Assembly: GCA_903883645.1 (NCBI GenBank)
Contig: CAISBR010000051.1
Location: 1 to 57,457 of the forward strand
DNA: 57,457 bases
Source of the DNA: an uncultured Myxococcales bacterium
GTDB lineage: Bacteria; Myxococcota_A; UBA9042
Reading direction: 5' to 3'
How positions within the stretch are numbered: the stretch's first letter is position 1; each line of letters begins with the position of its first letter. The translations under genes and the position numbers were made by a program. Positions 1 to 7,465 of this stretch are shown here, piece by piece. The notes under the pieces were generated by a model. The model was given only the letters and a program-made list of their open reading frames with translations, was not told where the DNA came from and did no database searches.

Positions 1-80
1 CGCTGTGCATCGTCTGCACGTTCCTGATCGCCGGCGTACTGTACTCGGCGGTGCGTGGCTACTTCGCATCCGTGCAATAA
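1..80 (+). CDS. C-terminal end of an unidentified membrane protein (5' truncated)
   Basis: The reading frame that starts at base 3 is open to a TAA at 78-80 and ends in a hydrophobic stretch (LCIVCTFLIAGVLYSAV) followed by a short polar tail (RGYFASVQ). This looks like the last transmembrane helix of an integral membrane protein whose body lies outside the window. The family cannot be named from 25 residues. A 21-bp palindromic element follows 23 nt after the stop. Confidence 0.5.
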   Translation, partial: LCIVCTFLIAGVLYSAVRGYFASVQ

Positions 81-103
81 CCACCGCTCGAAGCGCCGCA
101 CCC

Positions 104-124
104 GACACAAGACACCCTTGTGTC
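104..124 (+). repeat. 21-bp palindromic 3' element, copy 1
   Basis: Form GACAC-N5-ACCCTT-GTGTC. The outer arms pair (here extended to GACAAC-type 7-bp arms, GACACAA/TTGTGTC), and an inner GACAC-CCTT-GTGTC hairpin is also possible. It lies 23 nt downstream of the truncated gene's stop codon, in the same orientation. It has no T-run, so it is not a textbook intrinsic terminator. Copies 2 and 3 are at 2276-2296 and 5171-5191. Confidence 0.6.
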
Positions 125-155
125 AAGTTGCCGATAGTATGCGGCTATTTTAAGG

Positions 156-185
156 TTGCGCACGATGCCGCCGGCAGACTAAGCT
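156..185 (+). promoter_or_regulatory. Candidate housekeeping promoter for the P-domain protein gene
   Basis: TTGCGC (156-161), an 18-nt spacer and TAAGCT (180-185), ending 39 nt before the start codon. It fits the TTGnnn-N16-18-TAnnnT pattern seen at many other starts in this window. Confidence 0.4.
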
Positions 186-224
186 CGGACTGTTGCGCGC
201 GGTCCGCGGGGCAAAGGTGACGGC

Positions 225-2270
225 ATGCTACGAACGTGGTTGAAGATCGTGCAAGGGGCAGCGCTAGCGGTCGGGCTTGCGACGGCGACCGGTGCGAACG
301 CGCAGGCCCATAGTCAGACGACGCAGGCCGAAGGCGTGCTGCAAAGCGCCGGCGGCGGTGCGGTGGCCGATGGCAACTACACGGGCACCTTCAGCCTGCT
401 CGACGCCCAGGCCGGCAAGGCCGTGTGGACCGAGGCCGGCGTCGCGCTCGCCGTCAAGAACGGCCAGTTCGCCTATGCGCTGGGGAGCAAGATCCCTTTG
501 GCTGCTGGCCTCTTTGCGGGCGACCGCTGGCTGCAACTGCAGATTGGTACTGACCCTGCGCTGCCGAGCGTGCCCGTGCGCGCAGTGGCGGTGGCGATGC
601 GGGCGACGCTGGCCGAGGGGCTCGACTGCAGCGGTTGCATCAAGGCGGGGCAGCTTGACCCGGCGATCGTGCAAGGGCTGGCAAAGTCAACAGATCTGCA
701 GACGTATGCCAAGACGAGCGACCTTGGCGCGTATGCCAAAGCGGCGGACTTGAGCGATTTTGTCAAGGCAAGCAGTCTTGCCGCGGTAGCCGGCACGGGC
801 AGCTATGCCGACTTGCTGAACGCCCCCAAGCTGGCAGATGTCGCTACTAGTGGTAATTACGGCGACTTAAAGGGTGCCCCCGTGGCGGCCAAGCTCGGCG
901 CCGCGTGTGGTACCGGCCTGTGGCTCAAGGGCCTAAAGGCCGACGGCAGCTACGACTGTGCCGGCATTACCATCGACGCCAGCGCGCTGCCCAAAGACGG
1001 CCTGAACGAGGTTAGCAACGAGCTTTTAACGAACCAGTTCAGCGAAATGGCAGCGTCGACCAAGACGCCCATCGACATCGCCGACGCCTTCGCCGCGGGC
1101 ACGGCGGACGACCTGACCGTTCCCGATTTTGGCGTCGCGCAAGGCCTTATTGTCGCGATCGACCTGGTGAACAGCGACATCAGCAAGTTGAAAATTACGC
1201 TGTATGATCCAAAGGGTCAGGCCTATTTGCTCTACAACCAAAGCGGCACTGGCACCGTGCTCAAGACCACCTGGCCCAGCCCCACCAAGACGGTGTCGGG
1301 CGACCTGGGCGCATGGATCGGTGCCAATCCGCAGGGTAAGTGGTCAATTTCCGTGGCTGATCTGGCCGGCACTGGGGGCGGAAAAGACGGCAAGCTCAAC
1401 AGCTGGAGCATCGCCGTGCAGACGCTGTCGAGCAAGAAGGTCGCGGCGAACGGCTTGCTTTTAGCCAACGCCGGCCTGCGCTTGCAAGTCAGCGCCGTCG
1501 ATCCGGTCGAGTGCGACGCGACGAACACCGGCTACTTGTACTTCAACAGCACGGCGTCGGTGATGTACGTGTGCAATGGCAAGAAATTCACTTCGGTTCT
1601 CGGCCCAGCAGGCACCGAGGCCAACCCCGCCGCCTCGTGCAAGGCGATCTTAGACGGCGGCGACAGCAGCGGCGACGGCCAGTACTGGCTCCGGCACGCG
1701 ACCGGCAAGTTTCAGGCCTACTGCGACATGACCACCGAGGGCGGCGGCTGGACGCGCTTCTTGGCCATGCCCAGCGCAGCGGCGTACAATGGCTTGCAAA
1801 GCGTTCCCAACGCTCAGGAATTCGTCGACAACGGCACCTTCCAGTTCAGCACGACCATGATGAAGGCCTCGAACCGCGAAGTACTCGCCAAAGAGACAGT
1901 GGCGCCGGGCCGGCTGCACAAATACGACTTCAAGCAGTACGATAATCCGCAAGGCGATAATTTCGTTGGTGCCTTGACCGGCGACCTGGGTGCCAACATC
2001 GCCGTGTGGAACTGGAGCACCGGCGTCTGGCAGGCCCACACCAACGGCAAGTGCAATAGCAACAACCACTCACAATGGAACTGCACACCGGCAGGAGGCA
2101 TTCGCTTCCACTACGCCACGCGCGACTGGTCGGGCGACGGCGGCGGCTTCTCAAACACCGGGTGGACCTGGTACACCGGCTATAGCGCCGGCTACGGCGA
2201 CCTCACCGCACTCGTACAGAACTGGAACGGACAGTACACCCAGACTGCGCACGACCTCTTCTTTCGCTAG
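225..2270 (+). CDS. Secreted protein with P-domain and fibrinogen-like C-terminal domain
   Basis: The protein has 681 residues and a Sec signal peptide ending near ANAQA (about residue 27). Residues 35-260 form a low-complexity-flanked N-terminal region with repeated short motifs (LxTYAKTSDLGAYAKAADL, GSYADLLNAPKL, GNYGDLKGAP), a pattern common in long secreted proteins of this group. Residues about 280-402 resemble a proprotein-convertase P-domain (a jelly roll with GxWSISVADLAGTGGGKDGKLNSW). Residues about 470-681 resemble a fibrinogen-like domain (YCDMTTEGGGWTRF). No catalytic protease domain is present, so the P-domain is probably an adhesion module. An AAGGTGA ribosome site sits 4 nt before the ATG. 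The fibrinogen-like module recurs in the protein at 14952-17777. The role is unknown; surface adhesion or carbohydrate binding is an inference. Confidence 0.75.
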   Translation: MLRTWLKIVQGAALAVGLATATGANAQAHSQTTQAEGVLQSAGGGAVADGNYTGTFSLLDAQAGKAVWTEAGVALAVKNGQFAYALGSKIPLAAGLFAGDRWLQLQIGTDPALPSVPVRAVAVAMRATLAEGLDCSGCIKAGQLDPAIVQGLAKSTDLQTYAKTSDLGAYAKAADLSDFVKASSLAAVAGTGSYADLLNAPKLADVATSGNYGDLKGAPVAAKLGAACGTGLWLKGLKADGSYDCAGITIDASALPKDGLNEVSNELLTNQFSEMAASTKTPIDIADAFAAGTADDLTVPDFGVAQGLIVAIDLVNSDISKLKITLYDPKGQAYLLYNQSGTGTVLKTTWPSPTKTVSGDLGAWIGANPQGKWSISVADLAGTGGGKDGKLNSWSIAVQTLSSKKVAANGLLLANAGLRLQVSAVDPVECDATNTGYLYFNSTASVMYVCNGKKFTSVLGPAGTEANPAASCKAILDGGDSSGDGQYWLRHATGKFQAYCDMTTEGGGWTRFLAMPSAAAYNGLQSVPNAQEFVDNGTFQFSTTMMKASNREVLAKETVAPGRLHKYDFKQYDNPQGDNFVGALTGDLGANIAVWNWSTGVWQAHTNGKCNSNNHSQWNCTPAGGIRFHYATRDWSGDGGGFSNTGWTWYTGYSAGYGDLTALVQNWNGQYTQTAHDLFFR

Positions 2271-2275
2271 CGCGT

Positions 2276-2296
2276 GACACGACACACCCTTGTGTC
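2276..2296 (+). repeat. 21-bp palindromic 3' element, copy 2
   Basis: Form GACAC-N5-ACCCTT-GTGTC, flanked here by T and A so that the arms extend to TGACAC/GTGTCA. An inner GACACA-CCCT-TGTGTC hairpin is also possible. It starts 5 nt after the stop codon of the P-domain protein and lies 30 nt before the next gene's ATG. Confidence 0.6.
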
Positions 2297-2326
2297 AGTC
2301 GATTGAATAGAAACAGGAATTCTGCA

Positions 2327-3721
2327 ATGCCGCGACCGACCTTGACTCGCCGCCGCCTGCTGCGAACCGCGCTGCCCCTGGCCGCTGTACCGCTGCTGCA
2401 GGGCTGTGGCGACGACGATATCGACATGGCCGACGACGACGGCGTGCCCGAGGGAGAGTGGCAGAACTGGGCGAAATCGGTGCGGTGCAATCCGCGCAAT
2501 GGCTTGCAACTTCCTGAAACGGTAGACGAACTCGCCGGTATCGTCGCCAAGGCCAAGGGGCCAGTGCGGGCGGTGGGCGCGGGGCACTCGTTCGCCGCAG
2601 TGGTGCCCACCGACGATACCCTGCTGTCGATCGAGGCGTTGACCGGGATTGTCCGTCATGATCCCAAAGAGTTGACTGCGACGATTCGCGCGGGCACCCG
2701 GCTGTTCTTGCTGGGGCCGCAGCTCGCCGAATTGGGGCAGGGGCTGCCGGCGCAACCCGACGTCGACCTCCAGTCGCTGGCCGGCGCGCTGTCGACCTGC
2801 AGCCACGGTGCCGGCGCCCAGCATCGGTGTATGCCGCATACGATCCAGGGGTTGCAGCTAGTTACGGCCGATGGTCGGGTGCTCGACTTGTCGCCGACCC
2901 AGCAGCCCCAGCTGTTCGAGGCGGCGCGCGTCTCGCTCGGCACCCTGGGTGTCTTGACCGAGGTCACGCTGCGCAACCGCACGAAGTATCTACTGAAAGA
3001 GTCGACGTTTGTGATGCCGCTCGACCAGGCGCTCGCCCAGTTCGCCACCTGGCAGCGCCAAGACCGCCATAGCGAATTCTTTGCCTTTCCTCGTGGTAAT
3101 ACCGCGTATTGTAAGCGTATGTCAGAGGTGTCGGCCGAGACGCCGCTCACGATTGTCGCCCCTGCGCTCGAAGAAAAAGAGCTAGGGCAGGCCGCCGAAC
3201 TGGCCATGCGGGCGCCGTGGACGATTGCGGCTTTGCAGCGAATTGCGGGGTGGTTTGTGCCCGATACGGTGCGGATTGGCGCGTCGTACCACATCTTTCC
3301 GACCGTGCGGCAGGTGCCCTTTAACGAGATGGAGTACGCCGTGGCGGCCGAACATGGCCCCGCGTGCTTTCGCGAGGTGGTGGCGGCAATTTGCGACCAG
3401 AACTTGCCGGTGTTCTTTCCGCTTGAGTATCGACATGTTGGCGCCGACGACTTGTGGCTGTCGCCGTACCACGGGCGCGAGTCGGTCACGATCTCGGTGC
3501 ACCAGTACCACAAGCAAGACCATGCGGCGCTGTTTCGCGCGGTCGAGCCGATTTTTTGGAAGTACGACGGGCGGCCGCATTGGGGCAAGTGGCACTCGCT
3601 GACGGCCGCGCGGCTCGCGAACCACTATCCCCACTGGGGCGACTTTCAGCGCGCGCGGAAAGAGCTTGATCCTGCAGGTAAATTTCTGAACCCCTATCTC
3701 AAGTCGCTTTTCGAGGTGTAG
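2327..3721 (+). CDS. Tat-exported FAD-linked oxidoreductase, aldonolactone-oxidase (ALO) family lipoprotein
   Basis: The protein has 464 residues. The N-terminus carries a twin-arginine motif (TRRRLLR) and a lipobox ending at Cys27 (LLQGC), so the folded flavoprotein is probably exported by Tat and lipidated. Residues about 60-230 form the FAD-binding PCMH domain. GAGHS around residue 87 holds the His that is covalently bound to FAD in many members. The C-terminus has the ALO-family signature HWGKWH. Family members oxidise sugar lactones or alditols; the substrate here is unknown. The ATG at 2327 is preceded by AGGAA at 7 nt, better than the TTG at 2303. It heads a three-gene operon with an ACC-deaminase-like enzyme (3-nt gap) and a cytochrome c lipoprotein. 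The cytochrome suggests that electrons go to a respiratory chain rather than to O2, which is an inference. Confidence 0.82.
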   Translation: MPRPTLTRRRLLRTALPLAAVPLLQGCGDDDIDMADDDGVPEGEWQNWAKSVRCNPRNGLQLPETVDELAGIVAKAKGPVRAVGAGHSFAAVVPTDDTLLSIEALTGIVRHDPKELTATIRAGTRLFLLGPQLAELGQGLPAQPDVDLQSLAGALSTCSHGAGAQHRCMPHTIQGLQLVTADGRVLDLSPTQQPQLFEAARVSLGTLGVLTEVTLRNRTKYLLKESTFVMPLDQALAQFATWQRQDRHSEFFAFPRGNTAYCKRMSEVSAETPLTIVAPALEEKELGQAAELAMRAPWTIAALQRIAGWFVPDTVRIGASYHIFPTVRQVPFNEMEYAVAAEHGPACFREVVAAICDQNLPVFFPLEYRHVGADDLWLSPYHGRESVTISVHQYHKQDHAALFRAVEPIFWKYDGRPHWGKWHSLTAARLANHYPHWGDFQRARKELDPAGKFLNPYLKSLFEV

Positions 3722-3724
3722 CCA

Positions 3725-4729
3725 GTGCCGAGCGAACTGCCGTTGTTTCAGCGCTTTCCGAGCCTGCGCCCGCACTTGCCTTGTCTGTCGCTTGGCGAAC
3801 TGCCTACCCCTGTTCATGATTTGCCGGGTGTGCCCCTGGCCTGGATCAAGCGCGACGACCTGAGCCACCCGCTGTACGGCGGCAACAAGGTGCGCAAGCT
3901 GGCGTTCGTCGCGGCGGAGATGCAGGCCAAAAGGGTGCGTCGTGCCTACACTTTTGGCGCAACGGGCACCAACGCGGGGGTGGCGGCGGCCATGGTGTGC
4001 CGCGACTTGGGCATCGCGCTGACCGTGCTCACCTTTGACCAGCCCGATTCGCCCACGGTGGAAAAAAACCAAGCGTTGATGCGCACTTTGGGTGCCAAGC
4101 TGGTCCACTGCGGCTCGCTGCTAAATACGGCGCTGGCGTTCTACCTACACCCCGCAAGGCTGCGAAGCGACAGCTATTTCTTGTTCGCCGGCTGCAGCAA
4201 CCCGGTCGGGCTGTTTGGCTACGTCAACGCCGCGCTCGAGCTGGCGGACCAGATTGAGGCGGGGCAACTGCCTGTACCGCAAGCGCTTGTTGTGCCTGTG
4301 GGCAGCAATGGGACTGCGGCGGGGCTGGCCGTGGGGCTGCAGTTGGCGGGTCTGCCGACGCGCCTGGCGGCCGTGCGCGTGGCGCCGTCGCATTTGGGGC
4401 CGATTCCCACCTGTACCACGGGCGAAGTGCAGAAAATGATCAATCAGACTGTGCTGTTCTTGCGCAAGCACGTGCCCGAATTGGCTGGATTGCAGGTGCA
4501 GGCGCCGCCGCTCGACGAGCGCTGGTACGGTGCGGGCTATGGGGTCGCAACTGCTCAAGGTCATGCAGCAATTCAGGACTTCGCCGCCATGGGTATCGCG
4601 CTGGAGCCAACCTACAGTGCCAAGGCCGCGGCGGCGTTTTTAGCCCTGCGCGCCCACGCCGAGGGGCCGTTGCTATTTTGGAACACATACAACTCACGGC
4701 CTACACAGTCAATTTTGGGTGCAGCGTGA
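3725..4729 (+). CDS. PLP-dependent ACC deaminase / D-cysteine desulfhydrase family enzyme
   Basis: The protein has 334 residues, the usual length for this fold-type II PLP family. The PLP lysine is in YGGNKVRKL (Lys55). A Gly-rich phosphate loop (VPVGSNGTAAGLAVGL) occurs around residues 195-205. The family includes 1-aminocyclopropane-1-carboxylate deaminases and D-cysteine desulfhydrases, and the two are often mis-assigned from sequence, so I do not choose a substrate. The GTG start lies 3 nt after the preceding stop, and the TGA overlaps the next ATG by one base, so translation is probably coupled. No signal peptide, so it should be cytoplasmic, unlike both operon partners. Confidence 0.82.
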   Translation: MPSELPLFQRFPSLRPHLPCLSLGELPTPVHDLPGVPLAWIKRDDLSHPLYGGNKVRKLAFVAAEMQAKRVRRAYTFGATGTNAGVAAAMVCRDLGIALTVLTFDQPDSPTVEKNQALMRTLGAKLVHCGSLLNTALAFYLHPARLRSDSYFLFAGCSNPVGLFGYVNAALELADQIEAGQLPVPQALVVPVGSNGTAAGLAVGLQLAGLPTRLAAVRVAPSHLGPIPTCTTGEVQKMINQTVLFLRKHVPELAGLQVQAPPLDERWYGAGYGVATAQGHAAIQDFAAMGIALEPTYSAKAAAAFLALRAHAEGPLLFWNTYNSRPTQSILGAA

Positions 4730-5136
4730 TGAAGCCCTGGGGCTACTGCCTCGCTGCCGTGGTTGTGCTCAGCGCGTGCCGCTCGCGTGCACCCATCGGC
4801 GGCGATGGCCCGTCTTCGATCCGCGTGCCCAGCCTCAGTTATCCAACCGACGCCGCTAGTATCGCCAAAGGACAGCAGATTTTTGCCGCCAAGGCCTGCG
4901 GTTCGTGCCACGCGCTGGGTACGGGCCGGCTGGTGGGGCCCGACCTACGCGGCGTGACGGCGCGCCGCAACCTGCCCTGGATCGCCAAGATGATCCTCAA
5001 GCCCGAGCTGATGATCCACGTCGATCCGCTGGCCAAGAAGCTCTACGCGCGCTACATGGCGCCGATGGGCAACCAGCGTGTCGACCCGGCGTCGGAGCTG
5101 CCGGCGCTGCTCGCGTGGCTCAAGGCGAACGAGTAG
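4729..5136 (+). CDS. Monohaem cytochrome c lipoprotein
   Basis: The protein has 135 residues, with a lipoprotein signal peptide (lipobox LSAC, Cys17) and one haem motif CGSCH (Cys57, Cys60, His61) in a class I cytochrome c context (KGQQIFAAKACGSCHALG, then GPDLRGV). Met residues in YMAPMGNQ are the likely sixth-ligand region. The start was chosen at the ATG that overlaps the preceding TGA. It is the last gene of the ALO-oxidase operon and is a plausible electron acceptor for that flavoprotein, since both are predicted to be lipid-anchored outside the cytoplasm. That pairing is inference. Confidence 0.85.
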   Translation: MKPWGYCLAAVVVLSACRSRAPIGGDGPSSIRVPSLSYPTDAASIAKGQQIFAAKACGSCHALGTGRLVGPDLRGVTARRNLPWIAKMILKPELMIHVDPLAKKLYARYMAPMGNQRVDPASELPALLAWLKANE

Positions 5137-5170
5137 TTCTTGTCAGATTCGCGAATAGTTACAATCATTT

Positions 5171-5191
5171 GACACGAGGGTGCTTTGTGTC
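5171..5191 (-). repeat. 21-bp palindromic 3' element, copy 3 (reverse orientation)
   Basis: Read on the minus strand the form is GACAC-N5-ACCCTC-GTGTC. It begins 8 nt downstream of the minus-strand thioredoxin stop codon and lies between that gene and the converging cytochrome gene. Its orientation matches the thioredoxin gene, as copies 1 and 2 match the genes they follow. Confidence 0.6.
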
Positions 5192-5199
5192 GTTTTGGG

Positions 5200-5580
5200 C
5201 TACGCCGCCTCGCTCTGGCTCGCGCGCTGCTCGGCCACGGCCTTGTGCACCTGCTCCATGTCGAGCTCCGCCGCCTTGGCGACCAGGTCTTCGAGCCCCG
5301 CCGCGGGCACCATGCCGGGCTGCGAAAACAGCGCCACCTGCTGGCGAAAGATCATTAGCGTCGGAATCGACTGAATCTGCAGCGCGGCCGCAATCCCCTG
5401 CTGCTCTTCGGTATTGAGCTTGGCGAACACCACCTCGGGATGGGCCGCCGCGACCTTCTCAAAGATTGGGGCAAAGGCGCGGCATGGGGCGCACCAAGGG
5501 GCCCAGAAGTCAATAAAAACCGTGTCGTTGTTGGCAATGGTGGCGTCGAAGTTGGCTTCGTTCAGCTCGATGGTGGCCAT
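5200..5580 (-). CDS. Thioredoxin family protein with short C-terminal extension
   Basis: The protein has 126 residues. The active site is WCAPC (Cys30, Cys33) in FWAPWCAPCRAF, with the cis-Pro loop IPTLM. About 15-20 residues of Ala/Glu/Gln-rich tail extend past the usual thioredoxin end. No signal peptide, so a cytoplasmic disulfide reductase is expected. The start ATG at 5580 has AGGAA 4 nt upstream; a longer frame to 5700 has no such site. It diverges from aspA and converges with the cytochrome gene. Confidence 0.88.
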   Translation of the reverse strand: MATIELNEANFDATIANNDTVFIDFWAPWCAPCRAFAPIFEKVAAAHPEVVFAKLNTEEQQGIAAALQIQSIPTLMIFRQQVALFSQPGMVPAAGLEDLVAKAAELDMEQVHKAVAEQRASQSEAA

Positions 5581-5735
5581 GATTTCCTGAGACGAGGCGG
5601 CGTGCCTGCCGCGTTCCGGTTGGAGCCGGAGCCGCGCCCGAGGATTCGCGCGAACGAAGCACCCTTGTTGTACTGCCTGAAAGTCCGCACGAATCCGCAT
5701 ATGGCCCGGCCGTGACGCGGTTCTGCACTCCGACC

Positions 5736-5764
5736 TTGGCAGCGACGCGCAAACGGTCTAGCTT
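5736..5764 (+). promoter_or_regulatory. Candidate promoter of aspA
   Basis: TTGGCA (5736-5741), a 17-nt spacer and TAGCTT (5759-5764). It lies 36 nt upstream of the aspA start codon in the 220-nt divergent spacer shared with thioredoxin. Confidence 0.55.
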
Positions 5765-5800
5765 GCCGCCACAGCTCGCTAAGCGGGCTCGGAGCACCGC

Positions 5801-7234
5801 ATGAGCCAGCACACCCCCTCGGCCGCCTCGGGCGCACGCCGCGAGCACGACTTCTTGGGCGAACTTGAGCTTGCCGACAACTGCTACTACGGCGTCCAGA
5901 CGCTGCGGGCGGTCGACAATTTTCACATTACTGGCATGTCGATGTCGGCAGAGCCGCAGTTTATTCGTGCGTTTGCCATGGTTAAGAAGGCCGCCGCGCT
6001 GGCTAACCGCGACTGTGGCACGCTGACGGGCGAGCAGGCCCGCGCGATTGCGGCAGCGTGCGATAGGCTGATAGCTGGCGAATTTCACGACCAATTCCCC
6101 ACCGACCTCATCCAGGGCGGCGCGGGCACATCCTGCAACATGAACGCCAACGAGGTCATCGCCAACGTCGCGCTCGAAGTGCTGGGCCGGCCCAAGGGCG
6201 ACTACGACGTGGTGCACCCCAACAACCACGTGAACTGTTCGCAGTCGACCAACGACGCCTATCCCACCGCCTTTCGCTTGGCGCTGCACGCAAAGATCGC
6301 TGAATACGTTGAGCAATTAGAGGCATTGGCGCTGGCCTTTGCCGCCAAGGGCCGCGAGTTCGAGACCGTGCTGAAAATGGGCCGCACCCAGCTGCAAGAC
6401 GCGGTGCCGATGTCGCTCGGCCACGAATTCCGCGGCTGGTCCGTGACGATTGGCGAAGATGTGGCGCGCATGCGCGAGGCTCAGACGCTGCTGCTCGAAG
6501 TGAATATGGGGGCGACGGCGATTGGCACGGGCATCAACGCGCCCGAGGGGTATGCGCAGAAGTGCGTGGATTACCTCGCCGAAATCAGCGGCATTTCGGT
6601 GTCGCTGGCGGCCGATCTGATCGAGGCGACCTCCGATACCGGCGCCTATGTGCAGCTGTCGGGCACGCTCAAGCGCTCGGCGCTCAAGATCTCGAAGATT
6701 TGCAACGATCTGCGACTGTTGTCGTCGGGGCCGCGCGCCGGTCTGGGCGAGATCAACCTGCCGCGCCTGCAGCCGGGCTCGTCGATCATGCCGGGCAAAG
6801 TCAACCCGGTGATCCCCGAAGTTGTGAATCAGGCTGCCTATTACGTTGTAGGGATGGATGTGACGGTGTCGATGGCCGCCGAGGCCGGGCAGCTGCAGCT
6901 CAATGTGATGGAGCCGGTGATTGGCTTCGCGCTGTTCACCTCGCTACGGTATATGGGCAATGCTTGCCTGGCCTTGCGGACCAAGTGCGTCGCCGGCATC
7001 ACGGCCAACGTGCAGGTGTGCCACGACATGGTGATGAATAGCATCGGTATCGTTACGGCTTTGAACCCCATCTTTGGTTACGAGACCTGTGCCGCCATCG
7101 CCAAAGAGGCGCTGCAGACCGGCAAGTCCGTGCACGACTTGGTGGTGGTCGAGCGCAAACTGCTCACCCAAGAAAAGTGGGACGAGATCTTCTGCTTCGA
7201 GAACCTAATCCGCCCGCGCTTCATCCAGGTCTAG
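5801..7234 (+). CDS. aspA: Aspartate ammonia-lyase (aspartase)
   Basis: The protein has 477 residues, the usual length for aspartases (class II fumarase superfamily). The N-terminal EHDFLGE and YYGVQTLRAVDNF are aspartase-like; fumarases differ here. The conserved GTSCNMNANEV block and the superfamily signature GSSIMPGKVNP (flexible loop with the catalytic Ser) are both present. It reversibly deaminates L-aspartate to fumarate and ammonia in the cytoplasm. A clear promoter lies upstream. The first 12 residues (MSQHTPSAASGA) are a non-conserved extension. Confidence 0.93.
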   Translation: MSQHTPSAASGARREHDFLGELELADNCYYGVQTLRAVDNFHITGMSMSAEPQFIRAFAMVKKAAALANRDCGTLTGEQARAIAAACDRLIAGEFHDQFPTDLIQGGAGTSCNMNANEVIANVALEVLGRPKGDYDVVHPNNHVNCSQSTNDAYPTAFRLALHAKIAEYVEQLEALALAFAAKGREFETVLKMGRTQLQDAVPMSLGHEFRGWSVTIGEDVARMREAQTLLLEVNMGATAIGTGINAPEGYAQKCVDYLAEISGISVSLAADLIEATSDTGAYVQLSGTLKRSALKISKICNDLRLLSSGPRAGLGEINLPRLQPGSSIMPGKVNPVIPEVVNQAAYYVVGMDVTVSMAAEAGQLQLNVMEPVIGFALFTSLRYMGNACLALRTKCVAGITANVQVCHDMVMNSIGIVTALNPIFGYETCAAIAKEALQTGKSVHDLVVVERKLLTQEKWDEIFCFENLIRPRFIQV

Positions 7235-7287
7235 CTCCGCAGATCGATCGTTTCGAGTAGTTACGCGACAGTGAATTCCAGAATTAG

Positions 7288-7354
7288 GAACACTAGAGCA
7301 TTGTTCTGAGTCGATCAATTCCAAAAAACGCCGATCTCGCGAAATAATTTCGCG
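7288..7354. promoter_or_regulatory. Inverted repeats upstream of the orphan parB-like gene
   Basis: Two inverted repeats lie in the 231-nt spacer after aspA. GAACA-N9-TGTTC is at 7288-7306, and a perfect short palindrome CGCGAAA-TAA-TTTCGCG is at 7338-7354. Both are upstream of the candidate promoter at 7400-7427. They could be operators or protein-binding sites. Neither matches the canonical parS sequence. Confidence 0.3.
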
Positions 7355-7399
7355 GCGGCGCTGGTCGATGCCGCCAATCCCCGCATTTCTGCCAGGGTT

Positions 7400-7427
7400 T
7401 TGACACCGGCGCCCACGCAAGTACCAT
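7400..7427 (+). promoter_or_regulatory. Candidate promoter of the parB-like gene
   Basis: TTGACA (7400-7405), a 16-nt spacer and TACCAT (7422-7427). It lies 38 nt upstream of the chosen ATG. Confidence 0.5.
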
Positions 7428-7465
7428 TCCATCGGCCGCTGCTCCGGCGCGCCGTGGAGGTCTCG

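Noticed and set aside
2656..4108. Antisense frames of 310 and 308 codons opposite the ALO and ACC-deaminase-like genes
   Set aside because: Low-complexity Arg/Ser/Ala composition and no ribosome site; both sense genes are strongly supported.
5581..6316. N-terminal extension of a 268-codon minus-strand frame overlapping aspA and thioredoxin
   Set aside because: A different frame from thioredoxin; composition is antisense aspA.
7338..7354. Palindrome upstream of the ParB-like gene as a parS site
   Set aside because: It does not match the conserved parS sequence; kept only as a possible operator.
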